The notes beneath the pieces are model-generated. The model worked only from the letters and a program-made list of their open reading frames with translations, was not told the origin of the DNA and did no database searches. A stretch of 64,000 nucleotides of DNA. It comes from Leptospira noguchii serovar Panama str. CZ214. Lineage in GTDB: Bacteria; Spirochaetota; Leptospiria; Leptospirales; Leptospiraceae. Below, in pieces: positions 16,473 to 31,050 of this stretch (the stretch's first letter is position 1; every line of letters starts with the position of its first letter). The stretch is taken from contig NZ_AKWY02000031.1 of assembly GCF_000306255.2 (NCBI RefSeq), positions 62,001-126,000 of the forward strand, read 5' to 3'. The position numbers and the translations under genes are program-made.

Positions 16473-17762
16473 TTAATTCTTAGAACGATCAATTCTATAA
16501 ATTTTACCGCTGCCAAAGTCGCTTAGATAAACTTTTCCAGACGCGTCCTTCCCAAAAGAAGATATGAGTAACGGCCATTTTCCTAGACTATAAACTTTTT
16601 TTGCAGATTGTGTGAACTCGTCCGGAAGATCCAAGGCCCAAATTCTACCGGATACAAAGTCTGCAAAAATATACTTTCCATTTAAATCGGATATTAGAGA
16701 ATTAGAATACACATAACCACCAGTAATCGACTGACCTTCTTCTCGACCGTATTCGTAAATCGGATCGGCCAAACCTTCTTGTTTACAATTTCGCTTAGGA
16801 TCAAAACAATGTGAAGCTTCTTTAATATTCCATCCATAATTTCTTCCTCGCTCTACGATACTAACCTCTTCCCAAAGATCTTGACCAACATCCGCAACAA
16901 TCAGCCTTCCTTTAGGATCAAAACTATACCTCCAAGGATTTCTAAAACCGTATGCAAACGTTTCGGGAGCACAACAAGAATCATTTACAAAAGGATTGTC
17001 TTCTGGAATTTTATAACCCTTTCCATTTTCCGAAGAATTAACATCGATACGAAGCATACTTCCCAATAAAGTCTTAGGGTTTTGTCCATTTTTTTTCGGA
17101 TCATCCTTCCAACCTCCGTCTCCCCAAGCTACATATAAATAATGATCCGGACCAAAAGCGAGTTGTCCGGCATTATGATTTGAATACGGTTGAACTACTT
17201 CCATGACAATTCGTTCAGAAGTAATTTTAGATTTTTCTAATTCTTTAGGAGAAGAAGCTATCCATTCGCTTACACGACTTGTATCTTTTCCGTTTACTTT
17301 TAGGACGTAGTTAAGATAGAATTTACCATTTTTTAAAAAATCGGGATGAAATGCCAAACCTAAAAGTCCCTGTTCGGATTCGGAAAGAACATTCAGAGTT
17401 AATAATATTCCGGTTTCATTTTTACGAACCTTCCCCCAACGCAGAGTGCCCGTTTTCTCCGTAACTAAAAAAGTTTCTGTTTCACCAGGAGGAAACTGAA
17501 TATCTGTTGGTTGTTGAAACCCTGAAGAAACTTCTTGGAGTGAAATCAAAATTTTTTCTTTGGTCACGTCTTTACCAGAATAAATTGGTTGTAAAAGATT
17601 AGAATTCCCTTCCGCCTTATACTTGTCAGGCGCTCCTAAAACTTCGACGAGAGTTTTTTGAACCCACTCACAACCGTTGGAAAAAATTATAGACAGAAAT
17701 AAAAGTAAATAAATGGAAATTTTTTTCCAACCAAAAGAAATCTTATTACTCAATTTAAACAT
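16473..17762 (-). CDS. PQQ-type glucose/sorbosone dehydrogenase-fold lipoprotein
   Basis: Beta-propeller protein of the soluble glucose dehydrogenase/aldose sugar dehydrogenase (GSDH) family, probably oxidising sugars outside the cytoplasm if PQQ is available. From ATG 17762 it is 429 aa with a signal peptide and a lipobox ending FSNGC (Cys31), so an envelope lipoprotein. Family motifs include [44 protein letters not shown] and ITGGYVY. The frame is open 75 codons further upstream, but that part lacks a ribosome site and would bury the signal peptide. No PQQ biosynthesis gene is in the window. Monocistronic. Confidence 0.82.
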   Translation of the reverse strand: MFKLSNKISFGWKKISIYLLLFLSIIFSNGCEWVQKTLVEVLGAPDKYKAEGNSNLLQPIYSGKDVTKEKILISLQEVSSGFQQPTDIQFPPGETETFLVTEKTGTLRWGKVRKNETGILLTLNVLSESEQGLLGLAFHPDFLKNGKFYLNYVLKVNGKDTSRVSEWIASSPKELEKSKITSERIVMEVVQPYSNHNAGQLAFGPDHYLYVAWGDGGWKDDPKKNGQNPKTLLGSMLRIDVNSSENGKGYKIPEDNPFVNDSCCAPETFAYGFRNPWRYSFDPKGRLIVADVGQDLWEEVSIVERGRNYGWNIKEASHCFDPKRNCKQEGLADPIYEYGREEGQSITGGYVYSNSLISDLNGKYIFADFVSGRIWALDLPDEFTQSAKKVYSLGKWPLLISSFGKDASGKVYLSDFGSGKIYRIDRSKN

Positions 17763-18551
17763 TTCAATCCATCGAATTGTTTGGTGGGTTTTTATCCGTA
17801 AAAGTTTAAAACTTTTATTAAATGACTCACAGAAGAATATGAATTCTTGAAACATTTTTTGAATTTTAAACGAAAAACTTTCCAATCGCTTTAGACAAAA
17901 TGAAAACCATCTAGACAATAAGTTTGAAATTTTACTTGCCTTTATTCTAATAAACCCAAAAACGCAAAATTGAATTTTAAAAAACATAACGTCATAGAAT
18001 TTTATTTTTCAAAGAAGAGTCAAATCAAATTAAGAAACTTTTTTATTCTTAAAATAGACAAAGTATTAAAACCTAAAAGATTTAGAAATAAACTCTAAAA
18101 ACCTCTTCGCGAGTTAGAAATCTTGATAGAAAATTATTCTAAGAAACATTGATAATAAAAAAAAACCTGTTTCATAAAAGTTCGCTTTATTGCAAAAAAT
18201 GAATGTGGTAACTATCATATTTTGAAAAAACTAAAAGGCTATTTACAAAATTGTTAATCACTGAATTTCAGGATTTCTAAATGTGGAAATTCACACAAAA
18301 CTTAAAAAGTATGAGTTCGTAAAATTGTAATTTGTGGTAGTTCCCACATTTTAGGAATCGATCTACAAAGTTCAAATCTTAACTTTTTTCAAAAAAATGA
18401 ATTCCTTACGCCCTGCTCACTTTAAATTAAACTAACTTTTTAGATTCCATAAGATAATCACAAAACAATGATTTCATGCAAAATTTCTTTTTTACACAAT
18501 CACTTCTCTGGGAACGTTATATTAAAAATTCAGTATATTCTAAAAGTTTAT
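17763..18551. other. About 790 bases noncoding, with repeat motifs
   Basis: No supported gene apart from the upstream open frame of the dehydrogenase. The dispersed core TTTGTGGTAGTTCCCACATT is at 18331-18350. Weaker relatives are at 18203-18216 (ATGTGGTAACTATC region) and 18281-18296 (ATGTGGAAATTCACAC). The hslU stop is at its right end. Confidence 0.5.
18331..18350 (+). repeat. Dispersed TGTGG(N)AGTTCCCACA repeat core
   Basis: TTTGTGGTAGTTCCCACATT contains the arms TGTGG and CCACA. It differs by one base from 59271-59290 (TTTGTGATAGTTCCCACATT), and both are followed by TTA. Other relatives are listed in the findings. Confidence 0.65.
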
Positions 18552-19985
<1,434 letters not shown>

Positions 19986-19994
19986 GTTGTTATT

Positions 19995-21480
<1,486 letters not shown>

Positions 21481-21619
21481 TTCTACAAAAGAACCAAACC
21501 CACTTTTACAACTTGATAATTCACAATCATAAAGATTTTTTTAGAAATCTCTACAACTTCTAAGACAATGATCTTACAACCAAATTTCACCATGAAATCG
21601 CCGTTTTGCGACTATCATT

Positions 21620-21647
21620 CTCAATTAAAAATTTTTTTTATAAAAGT
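21620..21647. repeat. Short dispersed repeat fragment
   Basis: CTCAATTAAAAATT followed by a T-rich run and ATAAAAGT matches 10155-10182 with about three differences over 28 bases. Both are intergenic. It sits between the xerC start and the pth stop. Confidence 0.45.
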
Positions 21648-21695
21648 ATAAATCTTAGTTTCATGCCCAGTTTTCAAAAGTGAAACAATTCCTTC

Positions 21696-22268
21696 CTATT
21701 GATTATCGGAGAGTTTTTGAAATCCGTTTTTTCTTTCTCGAATCCAATCCGAGATTTTTTGCAAAGAGGTTTTTACAAGTTCCGGAATTTTTTCTTTTTC
21801 GTTCGGAAGAAAATTGGAAAGAACGTAATCCGGCACTTCTGAAGTGATGGAAGGTTTTCCGACCCCAAATCTAAGTCTAAAGAAAGTATTGGTTCCCAAT
21901 TTTTCCACGATGTTTCTAAGTCCGTTGTGTCCCGCGTGACCGCCTCCGCCTTTCAGTTTCAATTTACCGAATTCGAAATCAATTTCGTCATGAATAACTA
22001 AAATGTTTTCAGGAGAAATTCCGTTTTTTTTAGCGATTTCGGCCACTGCCTTCCCAGAAAGATTCATAAACTCTAAAGGTTTTAGATAAAAAATCGTAAC
22101 TCCATCCTCGTCTGTTCTAGCCAAAGAATATTTGGAATTGGTTTGATAATTTCCGGAAGAAGAATCTAAAAGAGAATCCAAGATCACAAAACCGATGTTA
22201 TGCCGGTTATGAACATATTTTTGGCCTGGATTTCCAATCCCTACCAATAATAGTTTTAGATTTGCCAT
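21696..22268 (-). CDS. pth: Peptidyl-tRNA hydrolase
   Basis: Releases tRNA from stalled peptidyl-tRNA. 190 aa, normal length. Motifs: [18 protein letters not shown] with the catalytic His in NRHNIGF (about residues 22-28), [31 protein letters not shown] with the conserved Asp, and [14 protein letters not shown]. The C-terminus ends [11 protein letters not shown]. Its start lies 13 bases inside the 3' end of cimA, so the two are translationally coupled. Confidence 0.95.
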   Translation of the reverse strand: MANLKLLLVGIGNPGQKYVHNRHNIGFVILDSLLDSSSGNYQTNSKYSLARTDEDGVTIFYLKPLEFMNLSGKAVAEIAKKNGISPENILVIHDEIDFEFGKLKLKGGGGHAGHNGLRNIVEKLGTNTFFRLRFGVGKPSITSEVPDYVLSNFLPNEKEKIPELVKTSLQKISDWIRERKNGFQKLSDNQ

Positions 22269-23806
22269 GGTTGCAGAATTTGATTGAGCATCTTTTCAGT
22301 TGCATGAACCGCAGCAACCGTTTGATCCGGATGAACTCCCATCGTTTTGAAAGTCTGATCTTCTTCCAAATCTAAGGACTTATTCCAAGTGATCCTAGTT
22401 TCTACAAGTGCATCCGTTTTTCCGCCGGGAGGAATTCTAACTTCGTAATCTACCAATTTAGGAATGCTAATACCAAGACGGTTCGTAATTTTAGTAAGAG
22501 CGTTCATAAACGAGTCATACCCTCCGTCTCCTTCGGAAATTTCCTTATGAATCTTTCCTTGATATTCTAATTCGATCTGTGCGTGAGGACGAATTCCAAT
22601 TCCGGAATGAATATTACAAGATTTGATTGTAATTACTTTTTCTCCGGTTCTTCCGGAAACGTCCGCGATGATAAACGGAAGGTCTTCTGGAGTTACTAGT
22701 TTATTCTGATCTCCTAGTTCGATCACTCTTTCTAAAACTTTTTGTAAAACTACGTCGCTTAAAACCATTCCGAGTTGTTTTACATTTTCGGAAATACTCG
22801 CTTTACCTGCAAGTTTGCCTAACGCGTAACTTCTTTTTCTACCAAACCGTTCTGGCAAAATAGGATTTGCGTATAAATTCCCTTTTTTATCACCGTCTGC
22901 GTGTACTCCCGCGGTTTGAGTGAACACATCTTCTCCTACAATCGGTCTATTTGCAGAAATTCTTTTTCCGCTGAATACTTCTACAAGACGACTTGCTTCC
23001 GTAATTGCAATTTCGTTTATGTTCGTTTTAGAGTTAGACTTATCATGAATCGCAGTTACGAGAGCTTCCAACGGAGTATTTCCAGCTCTTTCTCCGAGCC
23101 CGTTCATAGAAGCGTGAAGGCCTTTGACTCCGGCACGAATTGCTTGAAGGCTATTGGCTACGGAAAGATCGTAGTCGTTATGTCCGTGAAATTCAAAATG
23201 AAGATCTGGATATTTTTGAACGAGAGAGTCCACTCCTTGAAACGTTTCTTCTGGAGAAAGAACGCCTAACGTGTCTGGAAGAAAAATTCTTCCTATATGT
23301 TCTTTACTTAGATGTTCTACGAACGTTTTGACATAATCTGGACTGTTTCTAAAACCGTTGGACCAATCTTCTAAATAAACATTTATTTTAAGTCCGTTTT
23401 TGATTGCGTATTCTATTACAAAAGAAACGTCCGTAAAAAATTCTTTTGGAGTTTTGCCCAGTTGTTTTTCTAAATGATGAAGCGATCCCTTAGTCAAAAG
23501 ATTCAAAACCTTAGCTCCGCTGTTTTTCATCCAATCCACGGTTTTATTTCCGTCTACAAAGCCTAAGATTTCGATTCTTTCCGTGAGCTGTTCCGTTTCG
23601 GCCCATTCCATTATTTTTTGGACCGTTTCAAATTCTCCTTTAGAAACTCTTGCAGATGCAATCTCTACCCGATCTACATTTAATTTTTGTAATAGAAATT
23701 TTGCGATATTTAGTTTTTCGGAAGTGGAAAAACTGACCCCTCTGGTCTGTTCACCGTCTCTCAAAGTTACGTCTAAAATTTCCAACCGAGTTTCTACCTT
23801 TGTCAT
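22256..23806 (-). CDS. cimA: (R)-citramalate synthase CimA
   Basis: Condenses pyruvate and acetyl-CoA to (R)-citramalate, the first step of the threonine-independent isoleucine route characteristic of Leptospira. The TIM-barrel domain carries Arg16-Asp17 in LRDGEQT and the metal-binding pair His207 and His209 in EFHGHND; these positions coincide with those I recall for the structurally studied L. interrogans enzyme. The C-terminal regulatory domain (about 390-516) should bind isoleucine for feedback inhibition. Length 516 aa fits. It overlaps the Smr gene upstream by four bases and pth downstream by 13 bases. Isopropylmalate synthase was considered, but the CMS-like residues and length favour CimA. 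Confidence 0.93.
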   Translation of the reverse strand: MTKVETRLEILDVTLRDGEQTRGVSFSTSEKLNIAKFLLQKLNVDRVEIASARVSKGEFETVQKIMEWAETEQLTERIEILGFVDGNKTVDWMKNSGAKVLNLLTKGSLHHLEKQLGKTPKEFFTDVSFVIEYAIKNGLKINVYLEDWSNGFRNSPDYVKTFVEHLSKEHIGRIFLPDTLGVLSPEETFQGVDSLVQKYPDLHFEFHGHNDYDLSVANSLQAIRAGVKGLHASMNGLGERAGNTPLEALVTAIHDKSNSKTNINEIAITEASRLVEVFSGKRISANRPIVGEDVFTQTAGVHADGDKKGNLYANPILPERFGRKRSYALGKLAGKASISENVKQLGMVLSDVVLQKVLERVIELGDQNKLVTPEDLPFIIADVSGRTGEKVITIKSCNIHSGIGIRPHAQIELEYQGKIHKEISEGDGGYDSFMNALTKITNRLGISIPKLVDYEVRIPPGGKTDALVETRITWNKSLDLEEDQTFKTMGVHPDQTVAAVHATEKMLNQILQPWQI

Positions 23807-24114
23807 TTGAGATACCTTTTGAGAACGTTCTTATCGGGACCTAATACTTCGACCAACGTGGAACCTGGATTGGAAATCCCAAACTGAGAATAATCTACTT
23901 CCTTGAGAAAATCGTGTGATCGAATCGTATCCAAAGTTAGTTTTTTGAGAATTCCTTCTCCGATACCATGAACAATTTCGATTAGAGTTTCCCCAGCTAA
24001 AAAAGCTTCTTGAATTTCCTTTTCTAGTTTCCATTGTGCTTCTTCAAATCGAAGCTTTCGGATATAAATCGTTTTTGCTCCTGAATATCCTAATTTGACG
24101 GATTTTTTTTTCAT
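23803..24114 (-). CDS. Smr-domain protein
   Basis: A 103-aa protein consisting of a Smr (small MutS-related) domain. TIYIRKLRFEEAQWKLEKEI is the start of the domain (the usual DLHG is replaced by IRKLRF), and VHGIGEGILKKLTLDTIRSH is the conserved HGxGxGxL motif. Smr domains act as nucleases or bind nucleic acid; the role here is unknown. ATG 24114 is chosen over an in-frame TTG at 24171 that would add 19 residues. The stop overlaps the cimA start by four bases (ATGA), so it is the first gene of a three-gene unit smr-cimA-pth. Confidence 0.82.
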   Translation of the reverse strand: MKKKSVKLGYSGAKTIYIRKLRFEEAQWKLEKEIQEAFLAGETLIEIVHGIGEGILKKLTLDTIRSHDFLKEVDYSQFGISNPGSTLVEVLGPDKNVLKRYLK

Positions 24115-24157
24115 ACAATCCGAGACTCTTTTTAGGTACCAGTGTTTTTTGGTTGGA

Positions 24158-24203
<46 letters not shown>

Positions 24204-24259
24204 ACGATTCGGTACAATTTTCAATCCATCCATTCTATCAAATAGGTAGGTTTTAGAAC

Positions 24260-25819
24260 TTGGACGAACAGGCAGAATCCAAATCGGAAACGGCAAGGTT
24301 AGTAGATAAAAAAAGGATCGCAATTTGCGGAGGGACCCTCGGACGCGAAAATCGGTATTACGTTCGTGGTCAGGTCGTAGACGTAGGAATCACCGAAGAA
24401 ATGAGAGACGATTCCCGTTGGGATTTGTTAAACGGCCTGTTTGAAGGTCAGGAAAAAGAAATCACTCCATTTTTAGATTATGGATTAGAACCGGTTCGAA
24501 AACCAATCTTAGTCGCAGAAATCTGGGACGAATCCGACACTTTAATTCATCAGTCTCCCGAAATCAAAGGGGACGAAGGTGGATTTTTTTTTCACGAGTT
24601 TACAAAGCCCCTTCCTCCCGGAAAGTATATCTTTCAGATTCGTTTTAGAAAATTAGATTCTTACAGACAATTTACAAAGGACATAGCCTACTTAAATCAA
24701 AAAGGAAAGAGTGAAATTTCAGGACAATCTTTAATCGGAAAAGGAAAACTCAGAATTCTTCCCGAAAATTTTAACGGTTACGTCACTACTTCGGATATAG
24801 ATCAGACTTATCTCGCCACGGACATTCATTCTAACAAAGGAAAACTTTCCACATTATTCGAAACACCTGAGCAAAAACTTTCTCTTCCTGGAATGCCCGC
24901 TCTTTATAGAGAAATTCGGATGGCTACAGAAGATTCTCCTCTTTGTTTTATCTCCGCCAGTCCTCATTTTTTTAGAAGGACACTACTCAGTACAATTCAA
25001 AGTCATTCCATTGTCACCGAATCTTTACATCTCAAATATTTAGAAGGAACAATCAAAGGGATCGTCGAAAAATTTTGGGATTCAGTTACTCATCCCGCCA
25101 AATTTATCACAGATGGAATTTTAGGTTCAATGGAAAGAATCCGAAAATTTGCAGGAGCTTCCTTTCAAAGTCTTTTTGATCAGATGAGTTATAAACTTAC
25201 GATCCTACTTAGAGACAGATTGTATCTTCCTACAAACGCAAAAGAAATTCTAATCGGAGATAATACCGAAAGTGATTATCTAATCTTTATTCTTTATCAA
25301 TATATACTCTGCGGTAAAATGCAAGGGAAAGAACTGGAAGACTATCTATACCGTCTCAACTTTTTAGGAAGGGATGCTATTACAAGAGACGCCGCGAGAA
25401 CGATCCGAGAACTCGGAGAGGAAAATAGAAACATTCATGGAGATTTAAACTCGGTTTCCTTGGTTCTTATCAATAAAACTGCTCATGGGCCGGATCAGGA
25501 GGAAATGCACTGGAACATTCAAAGTGCGCTCCCCGCCGGAATCGATCCTTTTAAACAAAAGGAGATTCATCCGTATATCCTAACCGAAGGCGCCCCGGGT
25601 TTTGCAGTAGTACTTCAAGATAATGGAATATTAGATACTTCTGCTGTATTTAGAATTGTAGCAGAAATGACAGGAGAATGGATGGAAGGTAAAGTGATTG
25701 ATGCTACGGCGTTGATGGAGTGGATCCAAAATTTGACTCTACCGGGAGATTATCAAAACGAAAAAGATCTAATTTTAGAAGGTTTAAAAAAGGCTCTGAA
25801 AAAAGAAGAAATTTCCTAA
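24260..25819 (+). CDS. DUF2183 (APP1-like phosphatidate phosphatase domain) protein
   Basis: A 519-aa cytoplasmic protein. A beta-rich N-terminal part (about 20-170) precedes a HAD-like catalytic motif SDIDQTYLATDI with Asp179 and Asp181 (DxDxT), FLETPE/GMPALY segments and ISASPHFF, as in APP1/DUF2183 proteins. Yeast App1 is a Mg-dependent phosphatidate phosphatase, so a lipid phosphatase role is possible but inferred. A C-terminal part (about 340-519) is unassigned. The start is TTG at 24260 after AGGTAGG; no ATG lies near. It is monocistronic, divergent from smr, with a strong terminator. Confidence 0.75.
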   Translation: MDEQAESKSETARLVDKKRIAICGGTLGRENRYYVRGQVVDVGITEEMRDDSRWDLLNGLFEGQEKEITPFLDYGLEPVRKPILVAEIWDESDTLIHQSPEIKGDEGGFFFHEFTKPLPPGKYIFQIRFRKLDSYRQFTKDIAYLNQKGKSEISGQSLIGKGKLRILPENFNGYVTTSDIDQTYLATDIHSNKGKLSTLFETPEQKLSLPGMPALYREIRMATEDSPLCFISASPHFFRRTLLSTIQSHSIVTESLHLKYLEGTIKGIVEKFWDSVTHPAKFITDGILGSMERIRKFAGASFQSLFDQMSYKLTILLRDRLYLPTNAKEILIGDNTESDYLIFILYQYILCGKMQGKELEDYLYRLNFLGRDAITRDAARTIRELGEENRNIHGDLNSVSLVLINKTAHGPDQEEMHWNIQSALPAGIDPFKQKEIHPYILTEGAPGFAVVLQDNGILDTSAVFRIVAEMTGEWMEGKVIDATALMEWIQNLTLPGDYQNEKDLILEGLKKALKKEEIS

Positions 25820-25823
25820 AACC

Positions 25824-25850
25824 CAAACTTATATAAGTTTGTCTTTTTTT
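25824..25850 (+). terminator. Rho-independent terminator after the DUF2183 gene
   Basis: CAAACTTATATAAGTTTG at 25824-25841 is a perfect 18-bp palindrome, followed by TCTTTTTTT. It starts five bases after the stop codon. Confidence 0.85.
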
Positions 25851-25862
25851 ATCAATTTTAAA

Positions 25863-25877
25863 TGTGGGAACTCACAC
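25863..25877 (-). repeat. Dispersed TTCCCACA repeat core
   Basis: TGTGGGAACTCACAC, in the orientation opposite to the copy at 18331. It lies between the terminator at 25824-25850 and the stop of the leftward DedA gene. Confidence 0.55.
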
Positions 25878-25883
25878 GAAGAT

Positions 25884-26525
25884 TTAAGAGTTTGTTCTAT
25901 TCGTTTTTTGTTTTTGACGCCAAAAAAATAAAATCACTCCTAGGACCAACAAAGTAATGATGACTTTATTATAAATTTCTAAAAGACCGAGTAAGTCTTC
26001 CCAATGAGAACCCAAGTAAAAACCGGAAACAATTAAGATTCCACACCAAAGAACTACGGCAATGCTAAAACATCCGAAAAAAAGAACCGGACTCATTTTT
26101 ACCATTCCAGCAACAATAGAAACAAAAAATCGAATCCCCGCCGAAAACCGACTGAATAAAACGACTAAGATAGAATTTTTTCGAAACCAAGTTAATGTTT
26201 TCTCTAAGGACCGTTCATCGTAAATGGAATTTTTAAAAGGAAATTCTTTTTCCCTGGCCCAATCCAAAAAAATTTGGCCGAAACGATACATGACCCAGGC
26301 CCCAAAAAGGTTTCCAGCCAATGTGCTCGTAATCAATTCTACCCAGCCGAATGTAGGTAAATTTCTTGCCACTAAAAATCCTCCGAAAGCAGTAACTGTA
26401 TCACCAGGCCAAGGGGGGAAAACGTTTTCCGCAAAATTAGAAAAGGCAAAAAAGAGCCAGAGAAAAATAGGATTCGTTTCGGAAAAACGATTGAGAATTT
26501 GGAGCAGAGTTTCGTGAAAAGTCAT
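25884..26525 (-). CDS. DedA-family membrane protein
   Basis: Integral inner-membrane protein of 213 aa from the DedA/SNARE-associated (VTT) superfamily, whose members are linked to lipid flipping and membrane energetics. Conserved features are NFAENVFPPWPGDTVTAFGG (about 30-49), the glycine-rich GNLFGAWVMYRFG and SRFSAGIRFFVSIVAGM with the conserved Arg residues (FSRFSAGIR). Several hydrophobic segments follow, and the C-terminus is basic (WRQKQKTNRTNS). Its start is 24 bases from the start of the divergent gene at 26550. Confidence 0.88.
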   Translation of the reverse strand: MTFHETLLQILNRFSETNPIFLWLFFAFSNFAENVFPPWPGDTVTAFGGFLVARNLPTFGWVELITSTLAGNLFGAWVMYRFGQIFLDWAREKEFPFKNSIYDERSLEKTLTWFRKNSILVVLFSRFSAGIRFFVSIVAGMVKMSPVLFFGCFSIAVVLWCGILIVSGFYLGSHWEDLLGLLEIYNKVIITLLVLGVILFFWRQKQKTNRTNS

Positions 26526-26549
26526 GAAGTTAGAATAAAAGAATTGTCA

Positions 26550-27122
26550 ATGATCAAGCATAAGGTTCAAGTAAAAAAAGTGAATCCTATTTATTTACAA
26601 TTCTTAAACAATTCGAATTTAGATCAAAAATTTACTTTCCCAAAGTTTGACCTAACGTCCCTAACCATTTGGAAAATTGGTTTTACGATAATTTTTTGGC
26701 TTTTCTTTTTCGCAACACCCACGTTTGGCGAAACGAAGGATTCTAAAAAAACGGAACTCTATCGTTATAATAAACTTACATTACAAAATCATCCAGTTCG
26801 AAATCCTAGATCTCTTCCAATCGAATTCGTTCCCGAAGGCTCTGATCTAATTTATTCAACGGAACTCAAATCCGAAAGGGGTTATTTTGAAACAAGGGAA
26901 TCTTTTCTTTTATTCACACATACATTTAAGAAAAAACAAATAGAAGTTTATTATGAATCCATTTTCGAGTCTCTCTATTGGAAAATTTTACAGGAAGAAA
27001 TCACTGAAAACAAAACAGTGATCATGGTAGAAAGCCAAAATAAAAAAGTAGTAACGATTCAAATCGAAGCTTTGGAGAATGGAAGTAAAATCAAACTTTT
27101 TTATAAAAATTCAGGAAGCTAA
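26550..27122 (+). CDS. Hypothetical protein with one N-terminal membrane segment
   Basis: Not recognised. From ATG 26550 it is 190 aa; a longer frame from 26499 would run into the divergent DedA coding region and is not preferred. A hydrophobic segment (IGFTIIFWLFFFATPTFG, about 42-59) ends in a possible signal-peptidase site before ETKDSKK, so the rest is probably periplasmic. The remainder contains Tyr- and Lys-rich beta-type sequence. It is followed after six bases by the PerM-type transporter gene and is the first gene of a four-gene operon with perM-like, xseA and xseB. Confidence 0.55.
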   Translation: MIKHKVQVKKVNPIYLQFLNNSNLDQKFTFPKFDLTSLTIWKIGFTIIFWLFFFATPTFGETKDSKKTELYRYNKLTLQNHPVRNPRSLPIEFVPEGSDLIYSTELKSERGYFETRESFLLFTHTFKKKQIEVYYESIFESLYWKILQEEITENKTVIMVESQNKKVVTIQIEALENGSKIKLFYKNSGS

Positions 27123-27128
27123 AAATCT

Positions 27129-28259
27129 ATGATCGAACCAATTCACGTCAATCCTGAACCTGGGAAGTATACCTTTCTCATCTTTTTTTCCATTTCATTC
27201 CTATTTGCAATCGGTGTTTTCTTTTTAGTATTTCGACCTTATCTTTACTCTTCCCTAATGGCACTGATTTTGTATCTCGCCACTAGAAGACCTCATAAAC
27301 TTTTAAAAGGATATTTAGGAGAAAAACTTCAGTGGCTCGTACCTTGGATCATGATTACACTCGTATCTATGATCGTGTTACTTCCGTCCTACTTTGTAAT
27401 TCGTACTTTGATCAGCGAGGCACTTTCTATTCTTTTTAAACTAAGAATTTCGTTAAGCGAAGATAAAATTATCGAAACTCTGATGAATTTTGCTCTTCTT
27501 ACAGACTTTATTACAGACAACGAATTTTTCTGGGTTAAGGTTCCCGAAATCTACGGAGAATTTGCCGAAAGTTACGTGGATATTCTAAACCTGGACAGTA
27601 TCTATGGAATTTTGAGCAACGCTTCTTCTTTTATTTTAGGAAATATAGAACTACCTACAGGAATTCTAATGAATCTTTTCTTTGCTTTATTAGTTTTATT
27701 TTTCCTCTATCAAGACGGAAAAAAGGTAGAACGATTTATTTTGGATAACCTTCCCTTTTCCAAACAATTGGAAGAACAAGTCGGAAGAAAATTAACCGCG
27801 GCAGTTCAAACCGTAATACGAGGAAATCTAATCATATCAATTCTACAAGGAGCGGCGATTTATATTCTTTTATGGATCGCTGGAATTTCTAGTCCGTTTT
27901 TATATGCGAGTTTAGCCGCTTTTTTTTCCATCATTCCAGTTGTAGGAACTTCCGCAGTTTGGCTTCCCATCGGTCTCTACATTCTATTTTTGGAAAACAA
28001 TCCAATGATGGCTTTCTTTTTTATGGGAAGCGGATTATTCTTTTACATAGTTCTGGAAAATTTTGTAAAACCTAGAATGCTCGATAAAAAACTACAAGTA
28101 CATCCACTTCTGATCTTTTTGTCTTTAATCGGAGGAATCAAGGAATTCGGAATTATGGGATTGGTCGTGGGGCCGATCACAGTCACGTTAGTCGTCATTC
28201 TTTGGGATTTTTGGAAATTGTATCGCAGAGAACTGATTTTAAACAAAGGACATAGATAG
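27129..28259 (+). CDS. AI-2E/PerM-family membrane transporter
   Basis: Polytopic inner-membrane protein of 376 aa of the AI-2E transporter (PerM, TqsA, YdiK) superfamily. Hydrophobic segments occur at the N-terminus (about 16-55), at 70-95 and as a cluster in the second half. The family motif region SFFSIIPVVGTSAVWLP appears here as AAFFSIIPVVGTSAVWLPIG (about 261-280), with the VVGPITVTLVVILWDFW helix near the end. The substrate is unknown; members move small molecules, Na+ or other ions. It starts six bases after the upstream gene and ends three bases before xseA. Confidence 0.85.
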   Translation: MIEPIHVNPEPGKYTFLIFFSISFLFAIGVFFLVFRPYLYSSLMALILYLATRRPHKLLKGYLGEKLQWLVPWIMITLVSMIVLLPSYFVIRTLISEALSILFKLRISLSEDKIIETLMNFALLTDFITDNEFFWVKVPEIYGEFAESYVDILNLDSIYGILSNASSFILGNIELPTGILMNLFFALLVLFFLYQDGKKVERFILDNLPFSKQLEEQVGRKLTAAVQTVIRGNLIISILQGAAIYILLWIAGISSPFLYASLAAFFSIIPVVGTSAVWLPIGLYILFLENNPMMAFFFMGSGLFFYIVLENFVKPRMLDKKLQVHPLLIFLSLIGGIKEFGIMGLVVGPITVTLVVILWDFWKLYRRELILNKGHR

Positions 28260-28262
28260 ACA

Positions 28263-29531
<1,269 letters not shown>

Positions 29532-29533
29532 AA

Positions 29534-29821
29534 ATGACGGAGACAAAATCTAAAATTTCATTTGAAGACGCTCTTATGGAGCTGGAACAAATTGCAGAAA
29601 AACTGGAACGACAAGATTTCAGTTTAGAAGAATCCTTAAAAGCGTATGAAAGAGGAATGGAACTTAAAAAAATCTGTCAGGGAATTTTAGACACTGCAGA
29701 AGGAAAGATAGAAGCTCTTACCAAAGACGAATCTAAAAAAACGAATAAAACCGGTTTTAGAGGAGAATCTAAAACGACAGAAACCAAAAATAATACCACC
29801 CAAGAAGAAGATTTATTTTAA
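29534..29821 (+). CDS. xseB: Exodeoxyribonuclease VII small subunit
   Basis: Small helical subunit of exonuclease VII, 95 aa. [20 protein letters not shown] and [19 protein letters not shown] (about residues 10-48) form the conserved helical hairpin. The last 35 residues are Lys/Thr-rich and look disordered, ending QEEDLF. It lies two bases after xseA and is the last gene of the operon; no clear terminator hairpin was seen directly after it. Confidence 0.93.
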   Translation: MTETKSKISFEDALMELEQIAEKLERQDFSLEESLKAYERGMELKKICQGILDTAEGKIEALTKDESKKTNKTGFRGESKTTETKNNTTQEEDLF

Positions 29822-30082
29822 TATGAGCAGGGCGTAAGAAAATCTTGGTAAATAAAGAACTCAATACAACGACTTCCTGAACTCAACAAAACACTTTCTT
29901 AAACTCAGAGTCTCACTCCCTGAATGCGATCCTTAGAAAAGCATTCGCTGAGTTTTATGGGACATTCAAAGTCTTACTCGTTCGACGAATCGTGTTTTGG
30001 AGCGTCGTTTCAGTTCGCAAATTTCATAGTTAAAAAGGCTCGCCGACCTGAAACGATTTCGTAAAAAGCGTTTCATTGAGTT

Positions 30083-30163
<81 letters not shown>

Positions 30164-30497
30164 AGAATTCACGTTATTTTAATGTAGACTTCAACTTCAT
30201 AAATCCGTTTCTAAAATTTAATTTTTATCCGTGATGATCTTTAAATCTTACTACTCGGACACATGAAAATGATACTAAAGTTATTAACGGTCGAATTTTG
30301 GGAAAAAATAGAGTTATTTAAAAAATAACGCAAATGCGGGATTTGCGACATTTTAGAGCATGACTAAAACATTCAAATTATTGAAACAATCTAATCTAAG
30401 TATTCTATTTATACGTCCGAGCAGTAACTTCCAAAAATCTGCGAAATTTTATGAGTAAGAGCCTGTTCCAAGTTGTAGATTACTTATTCTTAGCTAA

Positions 30498-30697
30498 TTC
30501 CTTAATATTAACGTGAAATGGATCGATACATTATGTTGCAACTGCAACATTCGAGTTCAATATTGCGATTCCATGCAATCATTTCTATTTACGATAACTT
30601 TATGTTACTTTACAGATTGAAGTGGAGAGCCGGTTGTACATGGCAGTCGGATTCGTCCAGATTTTCGCTAAGTCGAACTAACGTTAATATTAAGGAA
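30498..30697. repeat. 200-bp segment bounded by 17-bp perfect inverted repeats
   Basis: TTCCTTAATATTAACGT at 30498-30514 is the exact reverse complement of 30681-30697. The enclosed 166 bases have no homology to a known transposase and include a GTTGCAACTGCAAC stretch near 30536. It could be a small degenerate element or a chance AT-rich pair; the length of perfect match argues against chance. Confidence 0.5.
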
Positions 30698-30787
30698 AGT
30701 TATCATCGGAATTTTGCCAAAACAATTGGCGCTAAAAACGGGGCTCTCATAAGAACCTACCCAAAGTGATCATTTGAGTTTCACAAA

Positions 30788-30895
30788 AATATGGGAACTC
30801 ATGCAAAAATGATAATAACAAAAAGAATACTAAAAAACTGTAAACCATACGATACGACAATTTTGTGGGAACTCTCACAAATTTGACTAAACCAA
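30788..30895 (-). repeat. Dispersed intergenic repeat, copy B
   Basis: Aligns in the same orientation with 59314-59425. Shared landmarks are ATGGGAACTC / GTGAGAACTC, AATACTAAAAA, CTGTAAACCATACGATACGAC / CTATAAATCATACAATACGAC, and GGAACTCTCACA / GGAACTTTTACA. Its core TGTGGGAACTCTCACA is at 30864-30879. Part of the same module (AAAAAACTGTAAAC ... GGAACT) recurs at 41882-41922. Confidence 0.65.
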
Positions 30896-31050
30896 AAAGT
30901 TCGTAAACTTTCCGATAGTTCTTTATCATAAATCCTTTATACTCTTTAGGTTTTTGAGACAGATTCTAAAATCTATACAAGATGAATTTAATTTTAATTA
31001 TCATATAACGACGATTTTATGTAGAAATTTGATTCTAAATACATTGTACT

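Noticed and set aside
16473..17987. 504-aa version of the sugar dehydrogenase from the far upstream start
   Set aside because: It puts 75 residues before a clear lipoprotein signal peptide and has no ribosome site; start 17762 is better.
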